From: SAR202 cluster bacterium
Lineage (GTDB): Bacteria > Chloroflexota > Dehalococcoidia > Lucifugimonadales > UBA2962
DNA: 64,000 nucleotides
Direction of reading: 5' to 3'
Assembly: GCA_022447925.1 (NCBI GenBank)
Contig: JAKUTS010000009.1
Span: 1-64,000 of the forward strand
Of the stretch, positions 1-9,195 are shown one piece after another. A program made the translations under genes and the position numbers. Each line of letters starts with the position of its first letter. Positions within the stretch are counted from its first letter, which is position 1. The notes under the pieces are model-generated. The model was not told where the DNA came from. It saw only the letters and a program-made list of their open reading frames with translations, and ran no database searches.

Positions 1-208
1 TTAATTTATTGATAGCCGACAATGTAATCAAACTCCTACCACGCCCAACGCCACATTCAACAATATCTCCCTTGACACCTTGTACTTGTCTGAAAAGTTC
101 CCACCAATAAACTACATTCAAAGCATTGCTTGAATTAAAAATATGATAATAGTCATCAACCGATTTAGGATGCCTTACTTGGTTGAATAAATTATCTGGC
201 GTTAACAT
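1..208 (-). CDS. TylF-like class I methyltransferase, 5' part only (cut by window edge)
   Basis: An ATG at 208 on the minus strand opens a frame with no stop to the window start, giving the first 69 residues. The text GDIVECGVGRGRS near residue 50 is a glycine-rich SAM-binding loop of the type seen in macrocin O-methyltransferase (TylF) relatives. The residues before it (Y-Y-x-I-F, then VVYWWELFRQVQG) fit the helical lead-in of that family. The C-terminal half lies outside the window, so the substrate cannot be judged. It is probably a monocistronic gene or the end of an operon. Confidence 0.6.
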   Translation of the reverse strand, partial: MLTPDNLFNQVRHPKSVDDYYHIFNSSNALNVVYWWELFRQVQGVKGDIVECGVGRGRSLITLSAINKL

Positions 209-306
209 AATGTCTTATCCTGTCCAATGAGATTATAAGAAAGCGTTCAATATTAACCTGTTGTTTTTATTATATTTATATAGTGATAGACCATTGAATC
301 TCTAAA

Positions 307-2064
307 TTACTGAATTACTGCGAGTGTTGCAATTGCCTGTTCAGGATTAGATTCAATAGTAGTACCAGGGCTTGGTTCCAAGCTGACAAACACCACCGAA
401 TAGCGACCAAACTTCTTAACATAAGGAGTGGATTGATCTCCGGTTAATATCATGTCTGACTCGCCTAGAGGTCCACTTGGCACTCGTAAGTTTATTCGTA
501 TCACCGCTTGCCCAGGGTCGTCGCAATCTGAGCACCTAGTGTCTTCTACAATATACATGAATTTAACTGCGATACCCCTTTGTAGACTGTCAGGTGCAAC
601 TATTTCTTTGCCTTTAGTCAGCCTTACGGGTACTGCTAGCTGCACATTGGTCGTGCCAACACCGGGCACCTGATCCACTGGTTCAGACAGGTTGAACGAA
701 CTAGCAGTGACCGCAGGCGTAGCAGTGGCAGTCACAGAGTCATCTGCTGAGTTGATTGTTTCATTGCCATTACCGGATTCGGAAACTTCGTACTCATTAA
801 AACCGTATAAATCTGCTTTATATGCAATATCAGGTAATTCAATAATTGTCCCGGTAAAACTAAGGGTTTCTGTTGTAGCTAAAATACCATCTTCACTTAT
901 TCCACCCAATACCACAGCAGTCCCATCATTTAAAACGCTAGAACTATGCCTGTATCTACCGGTAGATAATTGTCCTATCGTTGACCAGCTTTTTGTCCGT
1001 GGGTTATATAGTTCAACTTGTGTTAGATGGCCAATGCCGCCTGTGATTAAAACACTTCCATCTGGAAGTCTGATTGCACTATGTTCTGCTCTTGGATATT
1101 CAGTATCTCCGGCGGTTGACCATTTTTTATTTCGTGGGTCGTATATTTCACTAGAAGTTTTTTTGCCACGACCTCCGACTATTAAAACTCTTCCATCAAG
1201 TAACTTAGTTGCAGTGTGCAGAGCCCTACCAACTGAAAGAGGCTCTAAAGAGATCCAAACATCTCGCGTTGTATCATACAATTCAACAGTTTTAGAATAA
1301 GGACCATCTTCCTTGCCTCCGCCAACAACTAATACATTGCCATCGTTTAGCAGAGTAGCTGTATGATTCACCCTTTCTTCATGCATCGGAGCTATTTCTA
1401 TCCATTTCTTAGTTTCAGGATCGTATATTTCGCTTTCTTTGATAGAAGATATTAAAACACCTTTCTTATCTATGCTTTTACCACCTGCCACCATTAATCT
1501 ACCATCGGCTAACAAAACATAACCCATAGAATCACGAGCAGTATTCATAGGTGTGATAAGTTGCCATTCTTCGGTCCCAGGGTCCCATGTTTCAACGGAA
1601 TTTAAAGGTACTTTTGCGGCTCCGGTGCCGCCAGCTGCAATTACCGTTCGATCAGCCAGTTGTGCTATTCCGGGAGACCTTCTTTTTTCGTTCATTTTTC
1701 CAGTTAACTTCCAGGTCATTGTTGTTACATCAAGAAGTTCTGTGGAGTCTTCAAAGTTTCCCATTTCAACGTTTCTTAGACCGATGGCTTTGCCGCCAAC
1801 TGCCATAATTCGACCATCATGAAGAGTGAGAACCGAGAATCTTTCTCTATGTGCACCTAAATCAGATCCAACTATAAATTGAGCACTAGGTTGGGATGTT
1901 GAATCTATTGAATAATCACTAGCCTCATTAGTTTCAGATATCGTTTTGAGCTCATTACTTTCGGTTGTTTCTGAGCATGATATGCTGAGAAATATTGATA
2001 AAACAGTAGATACCAATAATGCTGCAAAATGAAGTTTATTGGGCTTTACTAACGATAGATCCAT
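307..2064 (-). CDS. Kelch-repeat lipoprotein with extra C-terminal domain
   Basis: This 585-residue exported protein has a lipoprotein signal (hydrophobic stretch ending LSISC, Cys30) and seven repeats of the type L-x-D-G-R-x-x-x-x-GG (roughly residues 80-400). Seven Kelch blades would close one beta-propeller. A Ser/Thr-rich linker follows, then a C-terminal domain of about 120 residues with a Cys-x-x-Cys pair (CSDC) and a beta-rich look; I do not recognise its family. The ATG at 2064 has GAGG nine bases upstream and overlaps the end of the amidohydrolase gene by 29 bp, so the two are probably co-transcribed. Kelch propellers usually bind proteins or glycans; the ligand is unknown. A shorter paralogue lies at 39630-40814. 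Confidence 0.85.
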   Translation of the reverse strand: MDLSLVKPNKLHFAALLVSTVLSIFLSISCSETTESNELKTISETNEASDYSIDSTSQPSAQFIVGSDLGAHRERFSVLTLHDGRIMAVGGKAIGLRNVEMGNFEDSTELLDVTTMTWKLTGKMNEKRRSPGIAQLADRTVIAAGGTGAAKVPLNSVETWDPGTEEWQLITPMNTARDSMGYVLLADGRLMVAGGKSIDKKGVLISSIKESEIYDPETKKWIEIAPMHEERVNHTATLLNDGNVLVVGGGKEDGPYSKTVELYDTTRDVWISLEPLSVGRALHTATKLLDGRVLIVGGRGKKTSSEIYDPRNKKWSTAGDTEYPRAEHSAIRLPDGSVLITGGIGHLTQVELYNPRTKSWSTIGQLSTGRYRHSSSVLNDGTAVVLGGISEDGILATTETLSFTGTIIELPDIAYKADLYGFNEYEVSESGNGNETINSADDSVTATATPAVTASSFNLSEPVDQVPGVGTTNVQLAVPVRLTKGKEIVAPDSLQRGIAVKFMYIVEDTRCSDCDDPGQAVIRINLRVPSGPLGESDMILTGDQSTPYVKKFGRYSVVFVSLEPSPGTTIESNPEQAIATLAVIQ

Positions 2065-3286
2065 CTTTAAAAACCTCTTCTACATTCCATAAATCCGAGA
2101 TGTTTTTAGCAGGATTGCCGTCTACTACTATTAGATCAGCAGATTTATTTTTTTCTATTGATCCCGTTTGATCATCAATTGCACAAGACTCAGCTGAATG
2201 TATCGTTGCTGAACGAATTACGTCCATGTCAGACATGCCAATTGACTTCATAGCCTCCAGCTCATGAGTGAATTCTCCCATTTTGTAATTCAGCCAGGCT
2301 GAATCTGATCCGGCTACTAAAGTAACCCCTTCATCTTTCATTCTGGACACAAGCCCTGCATGGATTTCATAGTCTTGTTTAAGTCTTTCGTAACCTAGGT
2401 TTTCTTGTTCACTTAAACCAGTTGTTTCCTTCAGATTTTCCAAATGCCATACCTGATGTCTTATCGCGTGTAATGTCGGGTTAACATAAATTCCCTGGTC
2501 CACTATTCTCTTGGTCAACTCTTTGTTGTAGTTAAATGTGCCATCTCTTTCAAAATGCATACAATGAACTATCGTGTCAACTTTTGCATCTATAGCGTTT
2601 TCAATACCTTCCAATGAACTGCAATGAGCGACAACATGTTTATCAAATTTATGAACCTCGTCAGTTATAGCTGTTAGTTCTTCTTTAGTGAAAGATGCAT
2701 GATATCTAAATGAGGTCCTTGTACTTCCTCCTGTAGCCGTAACTTTTATAAAATCAGCACCCTCTTTCATTAGCTGGCGAACAGCTGCACGGCATTCAGT
2801 TTCGCCAGTAGCAGGGGATCCAAAATAGCTTAAATGGCCTCCTATTATCGTTATTGGCCTTCCAGTCAGGATCAATCTGGGTGTATCTGTAATTCCCATT
2901 TCTGCAGCTTTTCGTAACATAAAAGTTGTTTGGTTTTTTGCACCACAGTCGCGAACGGCTGTAACCCCTGATTGTAAATGCATTTTTGCATTTTTGGCAG
3001 CTTGCAGTGTTAAAACCTCATCAGGCAGTAAATTTAAGTCATCTCCAGCTCTGCCATCGCCCAAGCTTATTAAATGCACATGGCAGTCAATCAGTCCAGG
3101 CATTATGGTTTTATTAGAATATTCAATGGTTTTGATATGCTCCTCAGCCGGGACATCTAATGAGGCGACTGGGCCAGCTGCTACTATCTTTGTTTTCTTC
3201 AATAAAACAGCTGCGTCGTTTATGACTTTAGAGGTTTGTATATCGACAAGCCTAGAAGCCTTGATAAGGGTATATTCTTGTCTCAA
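2036..3286 (-). CDS. Metal-dependent amidohydrolase
   Basis: This 416-residue enzyme of the amidohydrolase superfamily (imidazolonepropionase/Xaa-Pro dipeptidase-like branch) hydrolyses a C-N bond with a bound metal pair. Visible ligands are H69 and H71 in GLIDCHVHL, Lys181 in DFIKVTATGG (a candidate carboxylated lysine), H221 in VVAHCSS, H241 in TIVHCMHF and D328 in AGSDSAW. It has no signal peptide, so it is probably cytoplasmic. The TTG start at 3286 has GGAG nine bases upstream. It follows the PH-domain gene by 15 bp and overlaps the Kelch lipoprotein gene. The natural substrate cannot be assigned from sequence; peptides or cyclic amides are typical for the branch. Confidence 0.85.
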   Translation of the reverse strand: MRQEYTLIKASRLVDIQTSKVINDAAVLLKKTKIVAAGPVASLDVPAEEHIKTIEYSNKTIMPGLIDCHVHLISLGDGRAGDDLNLLPDEVLTLQAAKNAKMHLQSGVTAVRDCGAKNQTTFMLRKAAEMGITDTPRLILTGRPITIIGGHLSYFGSPATGETECRAAVRQLMKEGADFIKVTATGGSTRTSFRYHASFTKEELTAITDEVHKFDKHVVAHCSSLEGIENAIDAKVDTIVHCMHFERDGTFNYNKELTKRIVDQGIYVNPTLHAIRHQVWHLENLKETTGLSEQENLGYERLKQDYEIHAGLVSRMKDEGVTLVAGSDSAWLNYKMGEFTHELEAMKSIGMSDMDVIRSATIHSAESCAIDDQTGSIEKNKSADLIVVDGNPAKNISDLWNVEEVFKDGSIVSKAQ

Positions 3287-3301
3287 TTCAGGTGGCTCCA
3301 G

Positions 3302-4027
3302 TTATTTATCATCATTTTCTTCTAATTCTAAAACACCCGATGAATGTTCCTCAGTTATTTCAGAACCACAGTATGGACAAAATCGAGCATCTGATTGGAT
3401 TTCAACATCACACTTATTACAGATAATTGAGTCTGATATATCAGTATATTCTGGTTCTATAGTCTCAGGGTTTTCATATGTGCCTGTAATAGGGTTGGAC
3501 CTAGTATCCTCTTTGTACTCCCCGCGCTGGCGGGCGGCAATTATTGCTAGCTCTTCCATTTCTTTTGCCTCATCATAATCAGAATACCGATCGCGCATCT
3601 GTATAAGTTTCTGAGTCATGTTAGAGGCACTTGGAACATGGGAAAAACGGATGAAGTTAGACTCGCCTTTTAACCTGAGTGACACCGTTGTGTAACCTAG
3701 GAATTTCCCAAACATACCAGGGGTATCTGTAATTCTTTGGAACTGTGACGCAGGTAACTCCACCGTTTGTGTTGGTCCTATGGATCCCCTTTGGTATGTA
3801 ACAGAACTATCATTAATTACATACAAAGTTTTTCTCCACGAGATATATCTGGGCGCTGTAACTGCTATTCCAAGTACTACAGCAAAGATTGTCATGCCCG
3901 TGCTTCCTGAACCGAACCAGAACCATATTGCAAGCACTATCCAAGGAGCTCCTCCCCAGATCCATGCCCAAGGAGATTGTTTTATCTCATTAGATTCAGA
4001 TCCTTGAAATTTATATTCATTGGTCAT
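3302..4027 (-). CDS. PH-domain (bPH_2/DUF304) membrane protein with C-terminal zinc ribbon
   Basis: The 241-residue product starts with a short polar segment and two transmembrane helices (about residues 19-55). A bacterial pleckstrin-homology-like domain follows (about 60-150; SVTYQRGSIGP, TQTVELPASQFQRI, and a TTVSLRL strand). The C-terminus holds a zinc ribbon with CNKC and CPYC about 15 residues apart (near 203-222). bPH_2 proteins are usually small membrane proteins of uncertain role in envelope homeostasis; the added zinc ribbon is less common. The ATG at 4027 is the first gene of a minus-strand run with the amidohydrolase and Kelch genes. Confidence 0.75.
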   Translation of the reverse strand: MTNEYKFQGSESNEIKQSPWAWIWGGAPWIVLAIWFWFGSGSTGMTIFAVVLGIAVTAPRYISWRKTLYVINDSSVTYQRGSIGPTQTVELPASQFQRITDTPGMFGKFLGYTTVSLRLKGESNFIRFSHVPSASNMTQKLIQMRDRYSDYDEAKEMEELAIIAARQRGEYKEDTRSNPITGTYENPETIEPEYTDISDSIICNKCDVEIQSDARFCPYCGSEITEEHSSGVLELEENDDK

Positions 4028-4197
4028 ATTTTGATTTATCTGCCTTATTTATGTTTTTTATATTCTAAAACTAATAAATTTTATTTTATAAGCATAAATA
4101 CTTACACACTCAATTTTATCTTACGACAATTTTAACCTGACTTATTTAGCCTAACTTTGATAATGGACCTTAATTTACCATAATAAGTTAAAAGAAT

Positions 4198-4206
4198 TGT
4201 TATAAT
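4198..4206 (+). promoter_or_regulatory. Extended -10 promoter candidate upstream of the cobalamin adenosyltransferase
   Basis: TGTTATAAT is an extended -10 element (TG at 4198, TATAAT at 4201-4206) without a convincing -35. It would start transcription about 54 bases before the ATG at 4267 and could drive the pduO-his run. Confidence 0.45.
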
Positions 4207-4266
4207 TACCTGATAGAGCGATTGATTTTATCGATCGATTTTAACTTCTTTTGTAGCCAGGGTGAC

Positions 4267-4821
4267 ATGCCACGCGTTTATACAAGATCCGGAGATGAGG
4301 GAGATACAGGTTTACTTTATGGTGGACGAATATCGAAATCTGATCTATTAACAGAAGCTTATGGAACGGTTGATGAACTAGTTTCGATGATGGGTTTTGC
4401 CAGATCTTTATCTCAATCCGATAAAGTTAAGAAAGTATTGATCCACTTACAGAAACAGCTTTTCCAAATAGCTTCTGAGTTGGCCACGTTGCCTGAAAAC
4501 TATGAGCATTTACAAAAAAACTTAGGGTTAATTGGTGTAGATTGGGTTGAGAGCCTGGAACAAACAATTGACGACTTTAAGCAGGAAGTTGACCTGCCTG
4601 CTGCATTTATAGTTCCGGGAGCCTCGGCGGCTTCTTCCACTATTGATATTTCACGTTCCATTTGCCGTAGGGCAGAACGGCGTATTGTAGAGTTGAAAAA
4701 ACAAGATCGCCTAAAGAATCCTCAAGTTTTACGTTATATGAACAGATTGTCTGATCTCTTGTTTGTGATTGCCAGATATGAAGACAAAGAATTACCTTTT
4801 GAACTAACTACTGGAGGCTAG
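4267..4821 (+). CDS. pduO: Cob(I)alamin adenosyltransferase, PduO type
   Basis: The 184-residue enzyme transfers the adenosyl group of ATP to cob(I)alamin to make coenzyme B12. The N-terminal TRSGDEGDTGLLYGGR is the ATP-binding signature of the PduO/MMAB family, and the helical core carries the RSICRRAERRIVEL motif and the C-terminal YMNRLSDLLFVIAR. A longer frame from 4222 exists, but the ATG at 4267 has AGGG just upstream and matches the family N-terminus, so I chose it. It is the first plus-strand gene before the his cluster, 8 bp from hisH. A B12-dependent metabolism is implied; the FecCD-type importer at 50726-53446 is one possible cobalamin source. Confidence 0.93.
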   Translation: MPRVYTRSGDEGDTGLLYGGRISKSDLLTEAYGTVDELVSMMGFARSLSQSDKVKKVLIHLQKQLFQIASELATLPENYEHLQKNLGLIGVDWVESLEQTIDDFKQEVDLPAAFIVPGASAASSTIDISRSICRRAERRIVELKKQDRLKNPQVLRYMNRLSDLLFVIARYEDKELPFELTTGG

Positions 4822-4829
4822 TAAGCATA

Positions 4830-5459
4830 TTGCCTCGTAAAAATATTAGAATAGGCATAATAGATTATGCAGCAAGCAATCTTCGAAGCGTTCAAAAAGC
4901 ATTTACACACATAGGTGCTGAAGTTATCGTCTCTTCAAATGCGCAAGAGTTAAATAAGGCTGATGCATTAATTTTCCCCGGACAAGGTTCCAACGATTCT
5001 GCAATGCAAGCTTTATCAAGAGCATCTTTGATTAAGCCGATTATTGAGTTTGTAAATAATGATAGGCCTTTCCTTGGGATATGTATGGGACTACAGCTTC
5101 TAATGGAGAGCTCCGAGGAAGGCCATGAGCCTTGTCTCGGTATATACGAAGGTAAAGTTAAGAGATTTTCTGGCGAAATTAAAATACCACACATGGGCTG
5201 GAATCAACTTGAAATGACTAGAAACCATCAGGTATTTAATGACTTGCCAGAAAATCCATATTTTTATTTTGTACACAGTTACTATGCGGATCCGGTAGAC
5301 AAAAACTTAGTTTTAGCCACAACAAATTACGGCGATAAATTTGCCAGTGCTATCGCGTCGCGTAATCTTGTAGCTGTGCAATTTCATCCTGAGAAAAGTG
5401 GTTCAATAGGTCTCGAACTTTACAGGAACTTTTTACAGTTCGTGGAGGCGAATATTTAG
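4830..5459 (+). CDS. hisH: Imidazole glycerol phosphate synthase, glutaminase subunit
   Basis: HisH (209 aa) releases ammonia from glutamine and passes it to HisF for the fifth step of histidine synthesis. The class I amidotransferase triad is intact: Cys85 in GICMGLQLL, and His186 and Glu188 in QFHPEKS. The TTG start at 4830 has GGAGG upstream, and the TAG stop overlaps the GTG start of hisA by one base, suggesting translational coupling. Its partner HisF is two genes downstream. Confidence 0.95.
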   Translation: MPRKNIRIGIIDYAASNLRSVQKAFTHIGAEVIVSSNAQELNKADALIFPGQGSNDSAMQALSRASLIKPIIEFVNNDRPFLGICMGLQLLMESSEEGHEPCLGIYEGKVKRFSGEIKIPHMGWNQLEMTRNHQVFNDLPENPYFYFVHSYYADPVDKNLVLATTNYGDKFASAIASRNLVAVQFHPEKSGSIGLELYRNFLQFVEANI

Positions 5460-6178
5460 TGGATATTATACCTGCTATCGATATAATCAATGGCAGCTGT
5501 GTGAGGTTGTTGCAGGGCGATTATGAAAAGAAAACCACCTACTCTGAAGATCCTGTTCAAGTTGCACTGGATTGGGTTTCAAAAGGTGCAAACAGGATTC
5601 ACATAGTAGATCTTGATGGCGCAAGATTGGGTAAAAGGATTGAAACGGAATCTGTGCAAAATATAGTTTCAAATGTTTCAGTGCCTATACAGTTAGGTGG
5701 AGGTATACGCGATATCAATGCTGTTCAGGAATCTATTGATCACGGTGTGGACAGGGTCATGATTGGTACTGGAGCAACTGACAAGACTCTAATCACGAAG
5801 TTATGCCAAACTGTCGATGCTGAAAGATTTTTAGTTAGTGTAGATGTTAGAGATGGGGAAGTTGTTGTGGATGGATGGACAAAATCATCTGGCCAGAGCA
5901 GCCTGGATTTTATTGCCGAACTTGAGGATTTAGGTGTTAATCGTATTATGTATACTGATACAAATCGTGATGGAACATTAACTGAACCTAATTATAATGC
6001 TGTAGAGACCCTTGTATCTTTATATAGGTTGAAAATTATCGTTGCTGGTGGAATTTCTACAGTAGATCAATTAATTCGTTTGTCTGAATATAATATTGAA
6101 GCAGCAGTTGTTGGCCGTGCCCTGTATACTGGAGACATCGAATTATCATATGCTATAAATGCCATACAATCAAAATAA
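5459..6178 (+). CDS. hisA: ProFAR isomerase
   Basis: HisA (239 aa) is the (beta/alpha)8-barrel isomerase that opens the ribose of ProFAR in histidine synthesis. The N-terminal IIPAIDI carries the general base Asp8, the second half holds the acid Asp in MYTDTNRDGT, and the phosphate loops QLGGGIRD and VAGGIST are present. Translation starts at a GTG that shares a base with the hisH stop. Length and motifs are ordinary. Confidence 0.95.
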   Translation: MDIIPAIDIINGSCVRLLQGDYEKKTTYSEDPVQVALDWVSKGANRIHIVDLDGARLGKRIETESVQNIVSNVSVPIQLGGGIRDINAVQESIDHGVDRVMIGTGATDKTLITKLCQTVDAERFLVSVDVRDGEVVVDGWTKSSGQSSLDFIAELEDLGVNRIMYTDTNRDGTLTEPNYNAVETLVSLYRLKIIVAGGISTVDQLIRLSEYNIEAAVVGRALYTGDIELSYAINAIQSK

Positions 6179-6193
6179 CTAACAGGTATAAAT

Positions 6194-6763
6194 TTGCCAC
6201 GAAAATATAATGCAAAACAAAAAGAATATTTGCTGTCTCCAGATAGAGCCAAGACTCTAGACACACATAGGGTAATGTCATTTCTACCTTTAATGGTTTA
6301 CCAGGATGTTGCAGATGTTGGAAGTGGCCCGGGATATTTCGCTATTCCTTTAGCCAAATTTCTATTTGATGGACAAGTGTTAGCCTTGGATGTTCATAAA
6401 CAGATGTTGCAAGCGGTTAAAGATCAAGCAGATAAGTTAAAACTGAGTAATATAACTACTATTCAGTCTGCCGAAGGTAAAGTTACTTTGAACAAAGATT
6501 CTGTGGACGGTGCTCTTTTATCTTTTGTGCTTAGCGATACTGCTAAGCCTGAAAAGCTATTAAAAGACACGAAAAATGCGGTGAAAAATGGAGGATGGAT
6601 GGCGATTATAGAGTGGAAAAATCATGGATTAGACGGTGCCCCCAATAAGACCGCGTTTGTTGAGGAGAGCCAGTTTAAATCCATGGCTTTAAAGAGTGGT
6701 TTTAGGTTCATAGGACGATATCACGTGAGTGAATCTCATTACATGTTAGTATTTTCGACTTAA
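6194..6763 (+). CDS. Class I SAM-dependent methyltransferase inside the his cluster
   Basis: The 189-residue protein has a canonical SAM-binding loop, VADVGSGPGYFAIPLAK (about residues 38-54), an acidic residue closing strand 2 (ALDVHKQM) and a Methyltransf_11/25-like core. It starts at a TTG 15 bp after hisA and ends 40 bp before hisF, so it is co-transcribed with histidine genes. No step of histidine biosynthesis needs a methyltransferase, so its role is unknown. A small-molecule or ubiE-like methyltransferase is the best general description. Confidence 0.8.
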   Translation: MPRKYNAKQKEYLLSPDRAKTLDTHRVMSFLPLMVYQDVADVGSGPGYFAIPLAKFLFDGQVLALDVHKQMLQAVKDQADKLKLSNITTIQSAEGKVTLNKDSVDGALLSFVLSDTAKPEKLLKDTKNAVKNGGWMAIIEWKNHGLDGAPNKTAFVEESQFKSMALKSGFRFIGRYHVSESHYMLVFST

Positions 6764-6803
6764 ATAAAAGTTTTCACTTAGAAAACTTTACTGGATTCTA
6801 CAA

Positions 6804-7631
6804 ATGTTAACCAAAAGAATAATTCCATGTCTGGATGTAGATCAAGGCAAAGTTGTAAAGGGAGTCAATTTTGTTAACCTGAGGGATGCTGGTGATCCAG
6901 TTGAATTAGCATCTTTCTACAATCAACAAGGCGCTGATGAATTGGTTTTCTTGGATATTACTGCAAGTTCTGATGGAAGAAACACAATGGTTGATGTGGT
7001 AGAGAGTGTTTCGCAACAAGTGTTTATCCCTTTAACAGTTGGTGGAGGTATTAGATCAGTAAGTGATGTAAGAGTCATGCTTGAATCCGGTGCAGATAAA
7101 ATCTCTTTTAATACTGCAGCAGTCGCTGATCCCAATTTGATAAAAAGATCATCCGACCATTTTGGAAATCAGTGTATTGTTGTTGCGGTAGACGCTAGAA
7201 GAATTCAAAGTGACTCGCGATTTAGTTCAAATGGACAATCTACACCGTTGATTAATCCTGATATATCCATTGAAAAGTCTAGTGAATGGGAAGTTTTTAT
7301 ATATGGCGGGCGTAAAAGTACAGGTATAGATGCTATTAAATGGGTAAAGCGTGTAACTGAGTTAGGAGCTGGCGAATTACTCGTAACCTCAATGGACTCA
7401 GATGGCATGCAGAATGGATATGACCTTAAGTTATTATCTGAGATATCTAAGCATGTTTCTGTTCCAGTGATCGCCAGTGGAGGGGCGGGAAACCTTGATC
7501 ATCTTTCCGATGCAATTATTGAAGGCAATGCGGACGCTGTTCTTGCAGCCAGTATATTTCATTTTGGAACATACAGTATCGAACAAGCGAAGCAACATAT
7601 GTATGCAAAAGGAATACCGATAAGGCTTTAA
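6804..7631 (+). CDS. hisF: Imidazole glycerol phosphate synthase, cyclase subunit
   Basis: HisF (275 aa) condenses PRFAR with ammonia from HisH, giving imidazole glycerol phosphate and AICAR. The catalytic Asp11 ([14 protein letters not shown]) and Asp130 (VVAVDARR) are present, as are the phosphate loops TVGGGIRS and ASGGAG. The protein is about 20 residues longer than usual: residues about 135-160 form a Ser/Asn-rich insert after VDARR and before [11 protein letters not shown], where other HisF proteins have only a few residues. The insert keeps frame and the rest is intact, so activity is expected. Confidence 0.94.
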   Translation: MLTKRIIPCLDVDQGKVVKGVNFVNLRDAGDPVELASFYNQQGADELVFLDITASSDGRNTMVDVVESVSQQVFIPLTVGGGIRSVSDVRVMLESGADKISFNTAAVADPNLIKRSSDHFGNQCIVVAVDARRIQSDSRFSSNGQSTPLINPDISIEKSSEWEVFIYGGRKSTGIDAIKWVKRVTELGAGELLVTSMDSDGMQNGYDLKLLSEISKHVSVPVIASGGAGNLDHLSDAIIEGNADAVLAASIFHFGTYSIEQAKQHMYAKGIPIRL

Positions 7632-7675
7632 AAACTTTTAAACGTTTTAATGATGAGCATTTAAGGAAAAATATA

Positions 7676-8293
7676 ATGATCAAACTTAATCAAAACGGAT
7701 TAATACCGGCGATCGTACAAGATAATAAAACAGGAGATGTTCTTATGATGGGCTGGATGAGTCGAGAATCCATAGAAAGGACTCTCGGTTCTACAGACTT
7801 GTGGTTTTATAGTCGGAGCCGTAATGAGTTATGGAAAAAAGGAGAGACATCAGGTAATTCTGTAAAGGTAATCAGTATGGTTCCTGATTGTGATTCCGAT
7901 GTTTTATTGATTAAGGCTGAAGCCAGCGGACCTGTATGCCATACCGGACAAGAAAGTTGTTTCCACTCGGAATCTATTGCCAAAGTGCCTCAAATGGAAA
8001 AGGAAGATATTGGACCAGGTATTTTGCAAGAATTATACTCTGTGATTCAGGACAGAAAAGACTCAAAGATTGCTAATAGTTATACGGTTGATCTGTTGGA
8101 CCAAGGCGTAGAGAGAATTGGTCAAAAAGTTGTGGAGGAAGCGGGTGAAACGGCAATAGCAGCTGCTGTAGGAAAGTCTGACAGGTTACCAGAAGAGGTT
8201 GCTGATCTTGTCTATCATACCCTTGTTTTAATAGCTGCCTCAGGAATCGATCTTAATTCTGTTTGGCAGACTCTCGCATCTCGTCGTGGCTGA
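7676..8293 (+). CDS. hisIE: Bifunctional phosphoribosyl-AMP cyclohydrolase / phosphoribosyl-ATP pyrophosphatase
   Basis: This 205-residue fusion catalyses steps 2 and 3 of histidine synthesis. The N-terminal HisI domain (about 1-115) has LMMGWMSRES, the metal-binding DCDSD, and cysteines in GPVCHTG and ESCF. The C-terminal HisE domain (about 118-205) has the helical GEEAGET-type segment VVEEAGETAIAAA and the acidic LPEEVADLVYH. The ATG follows AAGGAAAAATATA. The last 41 bp overlap the 3' end of the convergent DUF1385 gene. The other his genes are not in the window. Confidence 0.95.
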   Translation: MIKLNQNGLIPAIVQDNKTGDVLMMGWMSRESIERTLGSTDLWFYSRSRNELWKKGETSGNSVKVISMVPDCDSDVLLIKAEASGPVCHTGQESCFHSESIAKVPQMEKEDIGPGILQELYSVIQDRKDSKIANSYTVDLLDQGVERIGQKVVEEAGETAIAAAVGKSDRLPEEVADLVYHTLVLIAASGIDLNSVWQTLASRRG

Positions 8294-9140
8294 TTGCTTC
8301 TTGCATCGCGACGATAGCCACCTCTATTTGATCGGGTTCAGGCTGGCGAGTAGTAAGGCGCTGTAGAACTAGACCGGGAACAGAAATAACCTTTAGCAGT
8401 GGATTACCTGAGTAAACTCCACTTAGTCTGATTGCCTCGTAACTTGCTGCAGCTATTGCAGGTATTAGAACAATTCTTGAAGTTATAAGCCACCATAAAG
8501 GGTCTCTTGGTATAAATGCGAACACTACTATCGCGACTAACATAACTACTAGTAAAAATGCAGTTCCGCAACGAGGATGAGCGGTTGGATATTTGGATAC
8601 GGATTCAGTTGTAAGTTTTTCTCCATTTTCGTAAGCATGAACTGCCATGTGTTCAGCACCATGATACATAAAAACTCTACGTATATCTTCGGTTCTACCG
8701 ATTATGATCACGTATAACAGAAACAGAATTAGACGAATTACACCCTCTAATATATTTGCTAATAAATTAGAGTCAACCAAACTTTCGAAGCCTTTACTAG
8801 CGAACACAGGCAGCAAGAAAAAGAATCCAATCGCAAATGACAGGGAAAGAACCAGCATCAAAATTATTGACCCTTTTCCGAACTCTTCATCTTCGCCTGC
8901 AGCGACATTGGCTGAATAAGTTAAAGCTTTCATTCCGATTGCGAGTGTTTCAGCCATTACTAAAACACCTCGAATAAATGGAATTTTTCTAATAAAACTA
9001 TTAAACCAAGAATTTATTGGCTCTGTATGGGTGGAAATGGTTCCTTGTGGGTTTCTAACTGCGACCGAGACTATATGCATTCCTCGGATCATAACTCCCT
9101 CAATTACTGCCTGGCCACCATATATGATTTTTTGATCCAT
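8253..9140 (-). CDS. DUF1385 (YqhQ-like) membrane protein
   Basis: The 295-residue protein has the DUF1385 signature at the N-terminus (GGQAVIEGVMIRG), two central hydrophobic helix pairs (about 88-150), the histidine-rich MYHGAEHMAVHAYENG and HPRCGTAFLL motifs, and two further helices. The family is widespread in Firmicutes, Actinobacteria and Chloroflexota, often beside rpmE and prfA; its biochemical role is not established to my knowledge. Here it is the last gene of an rplU-rpmA-rpmE-DUF1385 run. Its 3' end overlaps hisIE tail to tail. Confidence 0.9.
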   Translation of the reverse strand: MDQKIIYGGQAVIEGVMIRGMHIVSVAVRNPQGTISTHTEPINSWFNSFIRKIPFIRGVLVMAETLAIGMKALTYSANVAAGEDEEFGKGSIILMLVLSLSFAIGFFFLLPVFASKGFESLVDSNLLANILEGVIRLILFLLYVIIIGRTEDIRRVFMYHGAEHMAVHAYENGEKLTTESVSKYPTAHPRCGTAFLLVVMLVAIVVFAFIPRDPLWWLITSRIVLIPAIAAASYEAIRLSGVYSGNPLLKVISVPGLVLQRLTTRQPEPDQIEVAIVAMQEAISHDEMRESAKQN

Positions 9141-9195
9141 GATATTTGTGGTTAAGTGAGATCTGACCTAAAGGTTATGGAAAAAATTAATAAAT

